Of a stretch of DNA of 64,000 bases, positions 42,531-51,698 are shown in pieces (the first letter of the stretch is position 1; each line of letters opens with the position of its first letter). The notes beneath the pieces are model-generated. The model ran no database searches and was not told the DNA's origin. It saw only the letters and a program-made list of their open reading frames with translations. Position numbers and translations under genes: made by a program. The stretch comes from Mycolicibacterium sp. TY81 (GTDB lineage: Bacteria; Actinomycetota; Actinomycetes; Mycobacteriales; Mycobacteriaceae): positions 4,030,001 to 4,094,000 of the forward strand of contig NZ_AP023362.1 of the NCBI RefSeq assembly GCF_018326285.1. Reading direction: 5' to 3'.

Positions 42531-43862
42531 TCACGCCGCCGGACTTTCTGACTCCTCGCCGGTCAATCGCTCGATCGCCGGCGCAGGTGCGCCCGGACGC
42601 GCGAAGAACGTGCCGTAGAAGCCGTAGGACAGCGTCGCGAGCGATCCAATGATCAGCAGCCCGAACATGATCGGATACTGCGCCATCCACCCGGACAGGT
42701 AGCGGACGCACAGCATCACGCCGACGATGACGGCGGTGCCACCGGCAATCAGCCGTAGCCGGGCATGGGGCGTCGGCCGAATTGGTTCCCGCAGAGCCGA
42801 TTCCACCGTCAGGCACAATGCCGCACCGACGACCAGGTCGACGCCGTAGTGGAAGCCGAAGCCCAGCGTCGCGGCCAAAGTGCCCACCAGCCAACAAGTG
42901 CCACCGACACGCAGCCACCGCGGGCCGGATCGCGAATGGATGAACACGGCCAGCGCCCACGCCGTGTGCAGCGACGGCATGCAGTTGCGCGGGGTCGATG
43001 TGTCGAACGCGAGGGGCACCGCCGGCCCGTCGACGGGCGGCAGCAGCGCCGGCCAGAAGTCGCCGACCTGAAAGCCGCCACCGGCCGCGCCGAAGGCATA
43101 GGTGGGCCCCACCAGCGGGAACATCAGATAGATCAGCGGGCCGACCAGGCCCAGCACCAGGAAGGTGCGCACGACGAAGTGCCGCGGCCACCGTCCACCC
43201 GTGGTCACGTTGCGCAGCTGGTAGATCGCGACGACGGTCGCGGCGGCGGACAGTTCGAGATAGACCCAATGCAGCAGGAAGTAGAGCACCGAGTGGTGCT
43301 GCACCAGCTGGCCCAGCACCCATGACGGTTGGCCGAGCGCGACGTCGGCCCGCGCGGCGAACTCGTCGAGAACGGTGGGACGCGTCAGGGACGTGATGGT
43401 CAGCCAGGCGTCACCGGCCTTGGTGGCGAGCACGAGCAGCAGGCCGGTGGCGACGCCCTTCAGCGCGGTGTCGCGCTGCGGACCGGTCCACCGTGCCAGC
43501 GCAAACACACCGAGCCCGGTCAGCACGACCAGCGCGCCGCTACCCATCGCTGACGGGAGGCCGAGAAAATCCCGCCCGGCGACAAAGGCGACGTCGAGCC
43601 CCAACGCCGAGGCCACGGCCGGCAGCCGGTACTGCCGCGGCACCGCGACCAAGGCCACCACCAAAGCCGCCCACGGCACCGTGAACCCCGCCGGGGTTCC
43701 GACATAATCGCTGATCAGGCGCTCGAGCGGACCCCGGAATCCACACAGCATGGCCGTAACCTGCAGCGCACACATGAACGTCGCGACCAGCGCAATGCCG
43801 ATCGCGACCTTCGTCCGGGGCGGTACACCCTCCTTAAGGAAGGGTGAATGTTCGGTGAACAC
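42531..43862 (-). CDS. PAP2/inositol-phosphotransferase-like integral membrane protein
   Basis: A 443-residue multi-pass protein with about ten hydrophobic helices. The C-terminal half has the phosphatase motifs RNCMPSLHTAWALAVF (PSLH) and LGFGFHYGVDLVVG (HxxxD), as in PAP2 and inositol phosphorylceramide synthase-like enzymes. It may remove or transfer phosphate head groups of lipids at the membrane. The start is GTG at 43862, with ATG at codon 30 as a poor alternative. It closes the island between ramB and the Rv0464c-like gene, which I do not recall from H37Rv. Confidence 0.8.
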   Translation of the reverse strand: MFTEHSPFLKEGVPPRTKVAIGIALVATFMCALQVTAMLCGFRGPLERLISDYVGTPAGFTVPWAALVVALVAVPRQYRLPAVASALGLDVAFVAGRDFLGLPSAMGSGALVVLTGLGVFALARWTGPQRDTALKGVATGLLLVLATKAGDAWLTITSLTRPTVLDEFAARADVALGQPSWVLGQLVQHHSVLYFLLHWVYLELSAAATVVAIYQLRNVTTGGRWPRHFVVRTFLVLGLVGPLIYLMFPLVGPTYAFGAAGGGFQVGDFWPALLPPVDGPAVPLAFDTSTPRNCMPSLHTAWALAVFIHSRSGPRWLRVGGTCWLVGTLAATLGFGFHYGVDLVVGAALCLTVESALREPIRPTPHARLRLIAGGTAVIVGVMLCVRYLSGWMAQYPIMFGLLIIGSLATLSYGFYGTFFARPGAPAPAIERLTGEESESPAA

Positions 43863-43980
43863 GCATAGACGATAGGCCGTCGGCCGTCGCTACCAGCAAT
43901 TTGCGACCAATTTGGAACTTGGCGACGTCACGCCGGCGCTCGACCCTACGACCGCCCTGCCTGTGCCAGACTCGGGAATT

Positions 43981-44529
43981 GTGAACAGCATCGAGCCGGC
44001 CCGCATCGAACCCGGCGGAATCCGTGAGCTGGGCCCGCTCAACTGGGTCATCGCCAAGATCGGCGCCAAGACCATCCGGGCCCCGAGGTTTGCGCTCTTC
44101 AACGTCCTCGGCCAGCATCACCTGCTGTTCCTGACGTTCCTGCCCTACTCCGGCATGCTGCTGGGCCGCAGCAAGCTGGGGCTCAAGGACGCCGAGCTGG
44201 TGATCCTGCGCGTCGCCCATCTGCGCGGCAGCGAGTACGAGCTGCAGCAGCACCGCCGCCTGGCCCGCAGCCGCGGCGTCGACGCCGAGACGCAGGCCCG
44301 CATTTTCGAGGGGCCGGACGCCGAGGGTCTCACCGACCGGCAGCGCGTGCTGATCACCGCGACGGACGAGTTCGTCATCACGCGGTCGGTGTCCGACCAG
44401 ACATGGAAGTCGCTGGCGTCGTACCTCGATCGCAAGCAGCTCATCGACTTCTGCCTGCTGGCAGCGCAATACGACGGGCTGGCGGCGACCATCGCCACCC
44501 TGCGCGTGCCGCTGGACTTCCCGGACTAG
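43981..44529 (+). CDS. Carboxymuconolactone decarboxylase/AhpD-like protein without CxxC (Rv0464c-like)
   Basis: A 182-residue CMD-fold protein. The core helix reads LVILRVAHLRGSEYELQQHR. AhpD-type peroxidases carry CxxC within ExxCxxCxxxH here; this protein has no cysteine at that site (YELQQH), so thiol peroxidase activity is unlikely. DRKQLIDFCLLAAQYDGLA forms the other conserved helix. GTG at 43981 is used because it gives the family N-terminus SIEPARIEPGG; an ATG at 43912 would add 23 unsupported residues. Confidence 0.85.
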   Translation: MNSIEPARIEPGGIRELGPLNWVIAKIGAKTIRAPRFALFNVLGQHHLLFLTFLPYSGMLLGRSKLGLKDAELVILRVAHLRGSEYELQQHRRLARSRGVDAETQARIFEGPDAEGLTDRQRVLITATDEFVITRSVSDQTWKSLASYLDRKQLIDFCLLAAQYDGLAATIATLRVPLDFPD

Positions 44530-44534
44530 AGCGC

Positions 44535-44593
44535 TCGAACCTGAGCTTGTGTTCGAAATTTCAAGAGAATTTGGCGCCCAAGCTCAGGCTCGA
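44535..44593. repeat. Long hairpin between convergent genes
   Basis: Arms 44535-44549 (TCGAACCTGAGCTTG) and 44579-44593 pair with one mismatch across a 29-base loop that itself contains AAATT/AATTT. It spans almost the whole gap between the two convergent stop codons (44529 and 44598). Probably a bidirectional terminator. Confidence 0.65.
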
Positions 44594-44597
44594 CCGC

Positions 44598-44867
44598 CTA
44601 GAGGTAGGTGACCCCGAGTACCGCCAGCGTCATCAACACCGGCGCGACGGGTAGGCACCAGAGGAACGCGGACTTGGCAAAAGCCTTGCGCTCCTGGAAC
44701 TTTCGAGCGAAGAACACCGCAACGCCGGCCACCACGAAGACCACGGCGGACATCACCAGCACCCAGAAACTGATGCTGGTGGTGTCCATCGCGAGCGAGA
44801 TCGCCAGCAGCCACAACATGTGGCCGACGACCAAACCGCCTATCGCGGCAACGACATTCGCGCGCAA
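44598..44867 (-). CDS. Small membrane protein (Rv0463-like)
   Basis: An 89-residue protein with three membrane helices (VVAAIGGLVVGHMLWLLAIS, FWVLVMSAVVFVVAGVAVFF, FLWCLPVAPVLMTLAVLG) and one basic loop (ARKFQERKAFAKS). The start appears to be TTG at 44867, seven bases after the lpd stop, so it is in one operon with lpd as in M. tuberculosis. Function is unknown. Confidence 0.78.
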   Translation of the reverse strand: MRANVVAAIGGLVVGHMLWLLAISLAMDTTSISFWVLVMSAVVFVVAGVAVFFARKFQERKAFAKSAFLWCLPVAPVLMTLAVLGVTYL

Positions 44868-44874
44868 AACCGAC

Positions 44875-46281
44875 TCAGAAGTTGATCATGTGGCCGGTCA
44901 GGCCGTGGATTGCTTCCTGCAGTGCCTCCGACAGCGTCGGGTGGGTGTGCACGTTGCGGGCCAGTTCGGTGGCGGTCAGGTCCCACTTCTGGGCCAGGGT
45001 CAGCTCGGGCAGCAGCTCGGAGACGTCCGGACCGATGAGGTGACCACCGAGCAGCTCGAGGTGCTTCTTGTCGGCGATCAGCTTCACGAAGCCCGTCGGG
45101 TCCGCGAGGCCGTGCGCCTTGCCGTTGGCGGTGAACGGGAACTTGGCGACGACAATGTCAGACCCTCGCCGTAGCGCTTCTTCTCTGGCCTGCTCCTCGG
45201 TGAGGCCGAAGCTCGCGACCTGCGGCTGGCAGAAGGTGGCGCGCGGCATCATGCGGTAGTCGCCGAGCGTCAGGGTCTCGGCACCGGCGATGGTCTCGGC
45301 CGCGACGACGCCCTGGGCCTCGGCCACGTGCGCGAGCTGCAGCTTGGCGGTGACGTCACCGATGGCGTAGATGTTCGGCACGTTGGTGCGCATGTTGTCG
45401 TCGATCGCGATGGCACCGCGCTCGGTGAGCGCGACACCGGCGGTCTCCAGTCCGTAGCCGTCGACGTTGGGCCCGAAGCCGATGGCCTGCAACACCTTCT
45501 CGGCCTTGAGCTCCTGCGTGGCGCCGTCCTTGCTGACGACGACGGTCACTTCGCTGCCGGAATCCTCGATCGACTCGACCTTGGTACCGGTGAGGATCTT
45601 GACGCCCAGCTTCTTGTACTGCTTCTCGATCTCCTTGGAGACCTCGGCGTCCTCGTTGGGCAGCGCGCGCGGCAGGAACTCGACGATGGTGACGTCGACG
45701 CCGTAGTTCTTCAGCACGTACGCGAACTCCATGCCGATGGCACCCGCGCCGGCGATGATGATCGAGCCCGGCAGGTCCCGGGTCATGATCTGGGTCTCGT
45801 AGGTGACGACGTTCTCGCTCAGCGAGGTGCCGGGCACCAGCCGCACGGACGAGCCGGTGGCGATGATCGCGTTGTCGAAGGTGACGTCCTCGGTTCCGCC
45901 GGCGTTCAGCGCGACGCGCATCGAGTTGGGTCCGGTGAAGGTGCCAAAGCCCTCCAGCTCGGTGATCTTGTTCTTCTTCATCAGGAAGTGCACGCCGGCG
46001 ACGCGGCCTTCGGCGACCTTGCGGCTGCGGTCGAACGCCGCGCCGAAGTCGAAGCTGGCCTCGCCGCTGATGCCGAAGGTCTTGGCTTCCTTGTGGAAGA
46101 TGTGCGCCAGCTCCGCGTTGCGCAGCAGGGCCTTGGATGGGATGCATCCCACGTTGAGACAGACGCCGCCCCAGTACTTCGGTTCGACGATGGCGGTGGT
46201 CAGCCCCAGCTGGGCTGCGCGAATTGCGGCGACATATCCGCCGGGACCGGCTCCGAGAACGACGACGTCATAGTGAGTCAC
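44875..46281 (-). CDS. lpd: Dihydrolipoyl dehydrogenase
   Basis: A 468-residue FAD disulfide oxidoreductase, the E3 of pyruvate dehydrogenase and, in mycobacteria, of the peroxynitrite reductase and branched-chain complexes. FAD motif [18 protein letters not shown], redox-active cysteines in [16 protein letters not shown] motif [16 protein letters not shown], and the C-terminal [14 protein letters not shown] with the catalytic His-Glu are intact. GTG at 46281 has AAGG eight bases upstream and gives the family start MTHYDVVV; GTG at 46287 is too near that site. Confidence 0.95.
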   Translation of the reverse strand: MTHYDVVVLGAGPGGYVAAIRAAQLGLTTAIVEPKYWGGVCLNVGCIPSKALLRNAELAHIFHKEAKTFGISGEASFDFGAAFDRSRKVAEGRVAGVHFLMKKNKITELEGFGTFTGPNSMRVALNAGGTEDVTFDNAIIATGSSVRLVPGTSLSENVVTYETQIMTRDLPGSIIIAGAGAIGMEFAYVLKNYGVDVTIVEFLPRALPNEDAEVSKEIEKQYKKLGVKILTGTKVESIEDSGSEVTVVVSKDGATQELKAEKVLQAIGFGPNVDGYGLETAGVALTERGAIAIDDNMRTNVPNIYAIGDVTAKLQLAHVAEAQGVVAAETIAGAETLTLGDYRMMPRATFCQPQVASFGLTEEQAREEALRRGSDIVVAKFPFTANGKAHGLADPTGFVKLIADKKHLELLGGHLIGPDVSELLPELTLAQKWDLTATELARNVHTHPTLSEALQEAIHGLTGHMINF

Positions 46282-46385
46282 ATGCACACCTTATAGGCGC
46301 GGCGACGTCGAGAGTCGGGAGACCGATTCAACTGCGGGAAACCGGGTATTCGGCGGGGACCTTCGTCAGAAAGGGTCGATGCCCC

Positions 46386-47249
46386 ATGTCCAATTCCCTC
46401 ATGCCGCACTTCACCGATGTGCAGGCGCATTACGACCTGTCCGACGAGTTCTTCCGGCTGTTCCTCGATCCGACGCAGACCTACAGCTGCGCGTATTTCG
46501 TGCGCGACGACATGACGCTGCAGGAAGCGCAGCTGGCGAAGATCGACCTGGCGCTGAGCAAGCTCGGCCTCCTGCCGGGCATGAAGTTGCTGGACATCGG
46601 CTGCGGCTGGGGGTCGACGATGCTGCGTGCCGTCGAACGGTACGACGTCGACGTGATCGGGCTGACGCTGTCGAGGAATCAGGCGGCCCATGTCCAGCGC
46701 ACCTTCGACCGGATGGACACCGCCCGCAGCCGCGAGGTCCGGCTGCAGGGCTGGGAGCAGTTCGACGAGCCCGTCGACCGGATCGTGTCGATCGGCGCCT
46801 TCGAGCACTTCGGCCCCGACCGATACCCGGAGTTCTTCCGGCGGACGTATGCGGCGATGCCGCCCGACGGCGTGATGCTGCTGCACACAATCTGCGGTTT
46901 CGACTTCCGGGACGCCAAGGAGCTGGGGATACCGCTGACCTTCGAATTCGCCCGGTTCGTGAAGTTCCTGATGACGGACATCTTCCCGGGCGGCCGGCTG
47001 CCGATCATCCCCGTCGTTGAGGAACTCGCGACCGCGGCCGGATACCACGTCACCCGGAAACACTCATTGCAGCCGCACTACGCCACGACCCTCGACATCT
47101 GGGCCGAGAACCTGGCGGCACACCGGGACGAGGCCATCAAGATCCAGTCGCAAGAGGTCTATGACCGCTACCAGAAGTATCTGACCGGCTGTGCGGAACT
47201 GTTCCGCAACAAGCAGGCCGACGTCGTCCAGTTCACGCTGCAGAAGTAG
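46386..47249 (+). CDS. Mycolic acid cyclopropane synthase/methyltransferase, PcaA-like
   Basis: A 287-residue SAM-dependent enzyme of the CmaA/MmaA/PcaA family, the same length as PcaA. HFTDVQAHYDLSDEFFRLF, FVRDDMTLQEAQLAKIDLA, the SAM motif DIGCGWGSTMLRAVE and the bicarbonate-site GAFEHFGPDRY are classical. FLMTDIFPGGRLP and SLQPHYATTLDIWAENLAAH follow. The precise modification (proximal or distal cyclopropane, or methoxy/keto branch) cannot be assigned. AGAAAGGG precedes the ATG at 46386. Its stop abuts the stop of the convergent DUF779 gene with no gap. Confidence 0.87.
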   Translation: MSNSLMPHFTDVQAHYDLSDEFFRLFLDPTQTYSCAYFVRDDMTLQEAQLAKIDLALSKLGLLPGMKLLDIGCGWGSTMLRAVERYDVDVIGLTLSRNQAAHVQRTFDRMDTARSREVRLQGWEQFDEPVDRIVSIGAFEHFGPDRYPEFFRRTYAAMPPDGVMLLHTICGFDFRDAKELGIPLTFEFARFVKFLMTDIFPGGRLPIIPVVEELATAAGYHVTRKHSLQPHYATTLDIWAENLAAHRDEAIKIQSQEVYDRYQKYLTGCAELFRNKQADVVQFTLQK

Positions 47250-47750
47250 TCACGCGTCCGACGAAGTCAAACCCTGACGCGCAGCGGGCACCGGACACGC
47301 TTCCTCGGCGTGCTCGACGATCAACGTCCCGTCCCGTACCGGCCGGACGCCCTGCGCGTACTGCGCGCCGGTGACGGGTGGCTGCGCGGCCAGCTCGGCG
47401 TTCTCCGCCGCACTGAACACCCGCCCGCGCGACAGGAAGCGCTTGCCTTCGGGTGCCTCCAGGCTGAACCCGCTGCCCCGGCCCACGACCACGTCGATGA
47501 TGAGCTGGGTGTGCTGCCAGGCCTCGAACTGCGGCCCGGAGATCCACACCGGGACCCCGTCGGGGCCGACGTCGAGCACCGCGAGCAGCACGTCCCGGTC
47601 CCCGACGATGAAGTCCCCGTCGGGGTAACACATCGGCGACGAGCCGTCGCAGCATCCGCCCGACTGGTGAAACATCAAGGGGCCGTGCTGGTTCTGCAGC
47701 GCCTGCAGCAGCTCGGCGGCCTCGGCGGTGATCAGTGCCCGAGATGGCAT
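47250..47750 (-). CDS. DUF779 domain-containing protein (Rv0459-like)
   Basis: A 166-residue cytosolic protein. The cysteine block HQSGGCCDGSSPMCYPDGDF and QFEAWQHTQLIIDVVVGRG define DUF779. Relatives are usually encoded beside an acetaldehyde-type aldehyde dehydrogenase. Here that partner is missing at this spot; the nearest ALDH on this strand is 4 kb away and of another subtype. A metal-binding or accessory role in aldehyde metabolism is inferred only. It is divergent from the prolyl oligopeptidase gene. Confidence 0.85.
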   Translation of the reverse strand: MPSRALITAEAAELLQALQNQHGPLMFHQSGGCCDGSSPMCYPDGDFIVGDRDVLLAVLDVGPDGVPVWISGPQFEAWQHTQLIIDVVVGRGSGFSLEAPEGKRFLSRGRVFSAAENAELAAQPPVTGAQYAQGVRPVRDGTLIVEHAEEACPVPAARQGLTSSDA

Positions 47751-47785
47751 ACGGCCACCCTACGCCGGGGAGTAAGAATGTCGGG

Positions 47786-49810
47786 GTGACTTCTGATTCT
47801 CCCGCTCAGGCCGATGGCGACCCCTACCTCTGGCTCGAGGACGTCACCGGCGACGACGCCCTCGCCTGGGTGCGCGCGCACAACGAGCCGACGATCGCCG
47901 AGTTCGGCGGCAAGCGCTTCGAGCAGATGCGCGCCGACGCCCTCGAGGTGATGGACACCGACGCCCGCATCCCGTACGTCCGCCGGCGCGGCGAGTTCCT
48001 CTACAACTACTGGCGCGACGCGGAGAACCCCCGCGGGCTGTGGCGGCGCACCACGCTCGACAGCTACCGCACCGACGCCCCCGAGTGGGACGTGCTGATC
48101 GACCTGGACAAGCTCGCGGCCGACGAGGACGAGAACTGGGTGTGGGCCGGCGCCGACGTCGTCGAGCCCGGACTGAACCTCGCACTGATCGCGCTGTCGC
48201 GCGGCGGGGCCGACGCCACCGTCGTGCGCGAATTCGACATGGAGACAAGGCAGTTCGTCGAGGGCGGGTTCAACCTGCCGGAAGCCAAGTCCAGCGTGTC
48301 CTGGGAGACCCCCGACACGGTGTTGGTGGGCACCGATTTCGGGCCGGGCGCCATGACCGAGTCGGGGTATCCCCGGATCGTCAAGCGGTGGCGCCGCGGG
48401 CAACCACTGGCCGAGGCCGTGACGATCTTCGAAGGCGCGGCATCCGACGTCAGCGTCGGCGCCGGTTACGACAGCACACCGGGTTTCGAGCGGCTGCTGG
48501 TGTCGCAGTCCACCGACTTCTTCAACCGCGAACGCTACGAGGTCCGCGGCGACGAACTGGTCCGCATCGACGTCCCGACCGATGCCGCCATCTCCATTCA
48601 CCGGGACTGGCTGCTGATCCGGCCGCGCGTCGAATGGACCGTCGGCGAGACGACGTACGCGGCGGGAACGCTGCTGGCCGCCCGCTATGACGACTACCTC
48701 GCCGGAAACCGTGATCTGAGTGTGGTTTTCGAGCCCGACGACCACAGCAGCATGCAGAACTTCGCATGGACCCGCGACCGGCTGCTGCTGCAGACGCTGG
48801 TCGACGTCATCGGCCACATCGAGCTGGTCACCCCCGGCACGTGGGAGCGCGCGGACATCCCGGGCGTGCCGGAGCACGCCACCACGGTCATCGTCGACGT
48901 CGACGAGTACGGCGACGAAATTTTCCTGGACTCAAGCGGATTCGACAGCCCGTCGCGCCTGCTGTGGGGCCACGCCGGCGGCGCGGTCACCGAGATCAAG
49001 CGCGCGCCCGCATTCTTCGACGCGTCCGAGGTCGAGGTGTCGCAGCACTTCGCGACGTCGACCGACGGCACGCGCATCCCGTACTTCGTTGTGGGACAAC
49101 GCGGCGTCACCGAGCCACGCAAGACACTGCTGAGCGGATACGGCGGCTTCGAGTCGTCGATGCTGCCCGGCTACGCCGGAGTGCTCGGCCGGTTGTGGCT
49201 GACGCAGGGCGGTACCTACGTCGAGGCCAACATCCGCGGCGGCGGCGAGTACGGGCCACGCTGGCACACCCAGGCCATGCGCGAGGGCCGTCACCTGGTG
49301 TACGAGGACTTCGCCGCCGTCGCAGCCGATCTGGTGCGCCGCGGCATCACCACCGTCGAACAACTCGCCGCCGAGGGCGGCAGCAACGGCGGGCTCCTCA
49401 TGGGCGTCATGCTCACGCGGTATCCGGAACTGTTCGGCGCCTTGGTGTGCAGCGTGCCGCTGCTCGACATGAAGCGGTATCACCTGTTGCTCGCCGGCGC
49501 GTCGTGGGTGGCCGAGTACGGCGACCCGGACAACCCCGACGACTGGGAATTCATCTCGAAGTACTCGCCGTACCAGAACATCTCGGCCGACCGGAAGTAC
49601 CCGGCGCTGCTGATGACCACCTCGACGCGCGACGACCGGGTGCACCCCGGCCACGCGCGGAAGATGACGGCGGCGCTCGAAGCCGCCGGCCACCGCGTCA
49701 GCTACTACGAGAACATCGAGGGTGGACACGGCGGGGCCGCGGACAATTCGCAGGCCGCGTTCAAGGCCGCGCTGGTCTACTCGTTCCTGGAGCGCACCGT
49801 CGGCTCGTGA
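47786..49810 (+). CDS. Prolyl oligopeptidase family serine peptidase (Rv0457c-like)
   Basis: A 674-residue S9A-type peptidase cleaving small Pro-containing peptides. The N-terminal beta-propeller (YLWLEDVTGDDALAWVRAHN to about residue 400) restricts access, and the C-terminal alpha/beta-hydrolase domain has the nucleophile in EGGSNGGLLMG, the Asp in STRDDRVHPGHA and the His in EGGHGGAADN. No signal peptide is visible, so it is cytosolic. GTG at 47786 gives the usual length. Its stop codon lies inside a family 3 palindrome. Confidence 0.92.
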   Translation: MTSDSPAQADGDPYLWLEDVTGDDALAWVRAHNEPTIAEFGGKRFEQMRADALEVMDTDARIPYVRRRGEFLYNYWRDAENPRGLWRRTTLDSYRTDAPEWDVLIDLDKLAADEDENWVWAGADVVEPGLNLALIALSRGGADATVVREFDMETRQFVEGGFNLPEAKSSVSWETPDTVLVGTDFGPGAMTESGYPRIVKRWRRGQPLAEAVTIFEGAASDVSVGAGYDSTPGFERLLVSQSTDFFNRERYEVRGDELVRIDVPTDAAISIHRDWLLIRPRVEWTVGETTYAAGTLLAARYDDYLAGNRDLSVVFEPDDHSSMQNFAWTRDRLLLQTLVDVIGHIELVTPGTWERADIPGVPEHATTVIVDVDEYGDEIFLDSSGFDSPSRLLWGHAGGAVTEIKRAPAFFDASEVEVSQHFATSTDGTRIPYFVVGQRGVTEPRKTLLSGYGGFESSMLPGYAGVLGRLWLTQGGTYVEANIRGGGEYGPRWHTQAMREGRHLVYEDFAAVAADLVRRGITTVEQLAAEGGSNGGLLMGVMLTRYPELFGALVCSVPLLDMKRYHLLLAGASWVAEYGDPDNPDDWEFISKYSPYQNISADRKYPALLMTTSTRDDRVHPGHARKMTAALEAAGHRVSYYENIEGGHGGAADNSQAAFKAALVYSFLERTVGS

Positions 49811-49859
49811 TTTGTGCACGATTTTCCGCGCCGGCCGCGGATTTTCGTGCACAAATCAC
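49807..49859. repeat. Palindrome, family 3, copy B (convergent junction)
   Basis: Arms 49807-49830 and 49836-49859 pair except for three central mismatches. The outer GTGATTTGTGCACGA is shared with the copy at 28167-28221. It spans the gap between two convergent stop codons and includes the TGA of the peptidase gene. Confidence 0.8.
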
Positions 49860-49861
49860 TG

Positions 49862-50743
49862 TCAGGCGGCGGGAGCTGCCGCGGGCTTGGGCTTGCGGAC
49901 GACGCGTCGGCCCAGGTTGCCCAGCAGCGTGAGGAGCACGCCCAGCACCACCAGCCCGCCGCCGATCGCGAGGGTGATGTTGAGCCACTGGTGGGCGTTG
50001 GCGATGGCCGTGTCGACCATGACGTCTGCCACCTGGCGGACGTTGCCGGTGGTGCGGTTCAGCCCGTCGTTGATGTAGCGCCGACCCGCCTCGATGCCGG
50101 CCCAGCCCGCGGCGCCGACGATCATGGTCGAGATACCCAGAGCGGCAATGGTTTTCCCGCGTGACCGGCTCATCGCCAGAGTGAGCAGAGCGAATATGCC
50201 CGTCAGCACGCAGATGCCGATCCGTGCCCACGGTCCCCACGTCGTCGCCGCGCGGAATTGGCCCGGCCGCAACGATTGGGCCGAGTCGGTGATCGGTACT
50301 TCGATCTTCGACGGGACCCGGATCCCGAACGCCGCCAGGGTCGCCTTGAACGACCGGTCCGACAGCATCGGCGACAGGTCGATGGTCCAGCGACCGGACG
50401 CGTCCGAGTGGGCCATGGTGTCGGTGAACAGCCAATCGTGCGCATAGCCGTTCGCGGCGCCGAACTGTCCCGGGAACGCCGAGCTGGACGTGTAGATGCC
50501 AGCGGCGTTCGACACGGTGCTCGTGCTCAGGTCATATCCCGCACCGGTGGCCAGCCTGTTGACCTGGATGCCCAGCTCGCTGGCCGTGGCCTTCTGCAGC
50601 TCGTGATTCTTGGCTGCCGTGGTGGCCAGCGCGACATAGCCGCCCCGGTCGACAAGTGTGTGCTGCGCCCAGCAGACCGGCACGGCCACCGCCACAGCGA
50701 CGGTGGTGACCAGCCACAACAGCAATGTCGCGACGAATCGCAA
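49862..50743 (-). CDS. Conserved integral membrane protein of unknown function
   Basis: A 293-residue protein. One N-terminal helix (FVATLLLWLVTTVAVAVAVP) is followed by an extracytoplasmic domain of about 140 residues and three more helices (IGICVLTGIFALLTLAM, TIAALGISTMIVGAAGWAGI, WLNITLAIGGGLVVLGVLL) before a short basic tail. The start appears to be TTG at 50743. No catalytic motif is visible. It lies downstream of the second PPK2 gene on the opposite reading order, with a 27-base gap. Confidence 0.75.
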   Translation of the reverse strand: MRFVATLLLWLVTTVAVAVAVPVCWAQHTLVDRGGYVALATTAAKNHELQKATASELGIQVNRLATGAGYDLSTSTVSNAAGIYTSSSAFPGQFGAANGYAHDWLFTDTMAHSDASGRWTIDLSPMLSDRSFKATLAAFGIRVPSKIEVPITDSAQSLRPGQFRAATTWGPWARIGICVLTGIFALLTLAMSRSRGKTIAALGISTMIVGAAGWAGIEAGRRYINDGLNRTTGNVRQVADVMVDTAIANAHQWLNITLAIGGGLVVLGVLLTLLGNLGRRVVRKPKPAAAPAA

Positions 50744-50770
50744 GCGCCCTCCTACGTTGGTGGGCGCCGC

Positions 50771-51637
50771 TCAGTCGGACAGCGCCCGTCCCACGATCAG
50801 CGGATCGGCGTGTCCGACCACCTCATGGTCCTTGTTGTCGTAGTCGAATTTACCGAGAACATGCCGCATGGCGTTGATCCGGGCGCGCTTCTTGTCGTTG
50901 CTCTTCACCACGGTCCACGGCGCGACCTCGGTATCCGTCCAGGCGAACATCTCTTCCTTGGCCGCGGTGTAGGCGTCCCACTTGTCCAGCGAGGCCAGGT
51001 CCGTCGGCGAGAGTTTCCACTGCCGCACCGGGTCGACCTGACGAATGGTGAAGCGGGTGCGCTGCTCGGCCTGGGTCACCGAGAACCACAGCTTGGTGAG
51101 GCTGATGCCGTCGTTCGTCAGCATCTGCTCGAAAAGCGGTGCCTGACGGACGAATTCAGCGTGCTGCTTGGGCGTGCAGTACCCCATCACGCGCTCGACG
51201 CCGGCCCGGTTGTACCAGGAGCGGTCGAACAGCACGATCTCGCCGGCGGCCGGCAGATGCGTGACGTAGCGCTGGAAGTACCACTGGGTGCGTTCCTTCT
51301 CGGTCGGCTTCTCCAGCGCGACGACGCGGGCCCCACGCGGGTTGAGGTGCTCCATGAACCGCTTGATGGTGCCGCCCTTACCGGCGGCGTCGCGGCCCTC
51401 GAAGACGATGACATGCCGCAGCCCGTTGGCCTGGCTCCATTTCTGCAGCTTCAGCAGCTCGATCTGCAGCAGGCGCTTCTGCTCTTCGTAGTCGTGCCGG
51501 TTCATCCGCTCGTCGTACGGATAGCCCTCGCGCCAGGTGTCGACCACTTCCCCGCTGGGCAGCAGCACCAGTTCGGGGTCGTCGTCGTCATCATCGCGGA
51601 CGGTGTAGGTGTCGGCGGCAGATGCGTCCAGGGTCAC
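50771..51637 (-). CDS. ppk2: Polyphosphate kinase 2, copy 2
   Basis: A 288-residue PPK2 using polyphosphate to phosphorylate nucleotides. Walker A is FEGRDAAGKGGTIKRFMEH and the lid block is LFDRSWYNRAGVERVMGYC, the classical ADP/GDP-type PPK2 pattern seen in the tubercle-bacillus enzyme. DPVRQWKLSPTDL and KKRARINAMRHVL are also conserved. An acidic N-terminus (RDDDDDDPE) is unusual. The start is GTG at 51637. It is read in the same direction as the upstream aldehyde dehydrogenase gene. Confidence 0.92.
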   Translation of the reverse strand: MTLDASAADTYTVRDDDDDDPELVLLPSGEVVDTWREGYPYDERMNRHDYEEQKRLLQIELLKLQKWSQANGLRHVIVFEGRDAAGKGGTIKRFMEHLNPRGARVVALEKPTEKERTQWYFQRYVTHLPAAGEIVLFDRSWYNRAGVERVMGYCTPKQHAEFVRQAPLFEQMLTNDGISLTKLWFSVTQAEQRTRFTIRQVDPVRQWKLSPTDLASLDKWDAYTAAKEEMFAWTDTEVAPWTVVKSNDKKRARINAMRHVLGKFDYDNKDHEVVGHADPLIVGRALSD

Positions 51638-51698
51638 CGGCTGAACGTAACCGCCGGGCCGAACCTGGCGGTGACGTGACGGTGAACAACTGGTGGTG

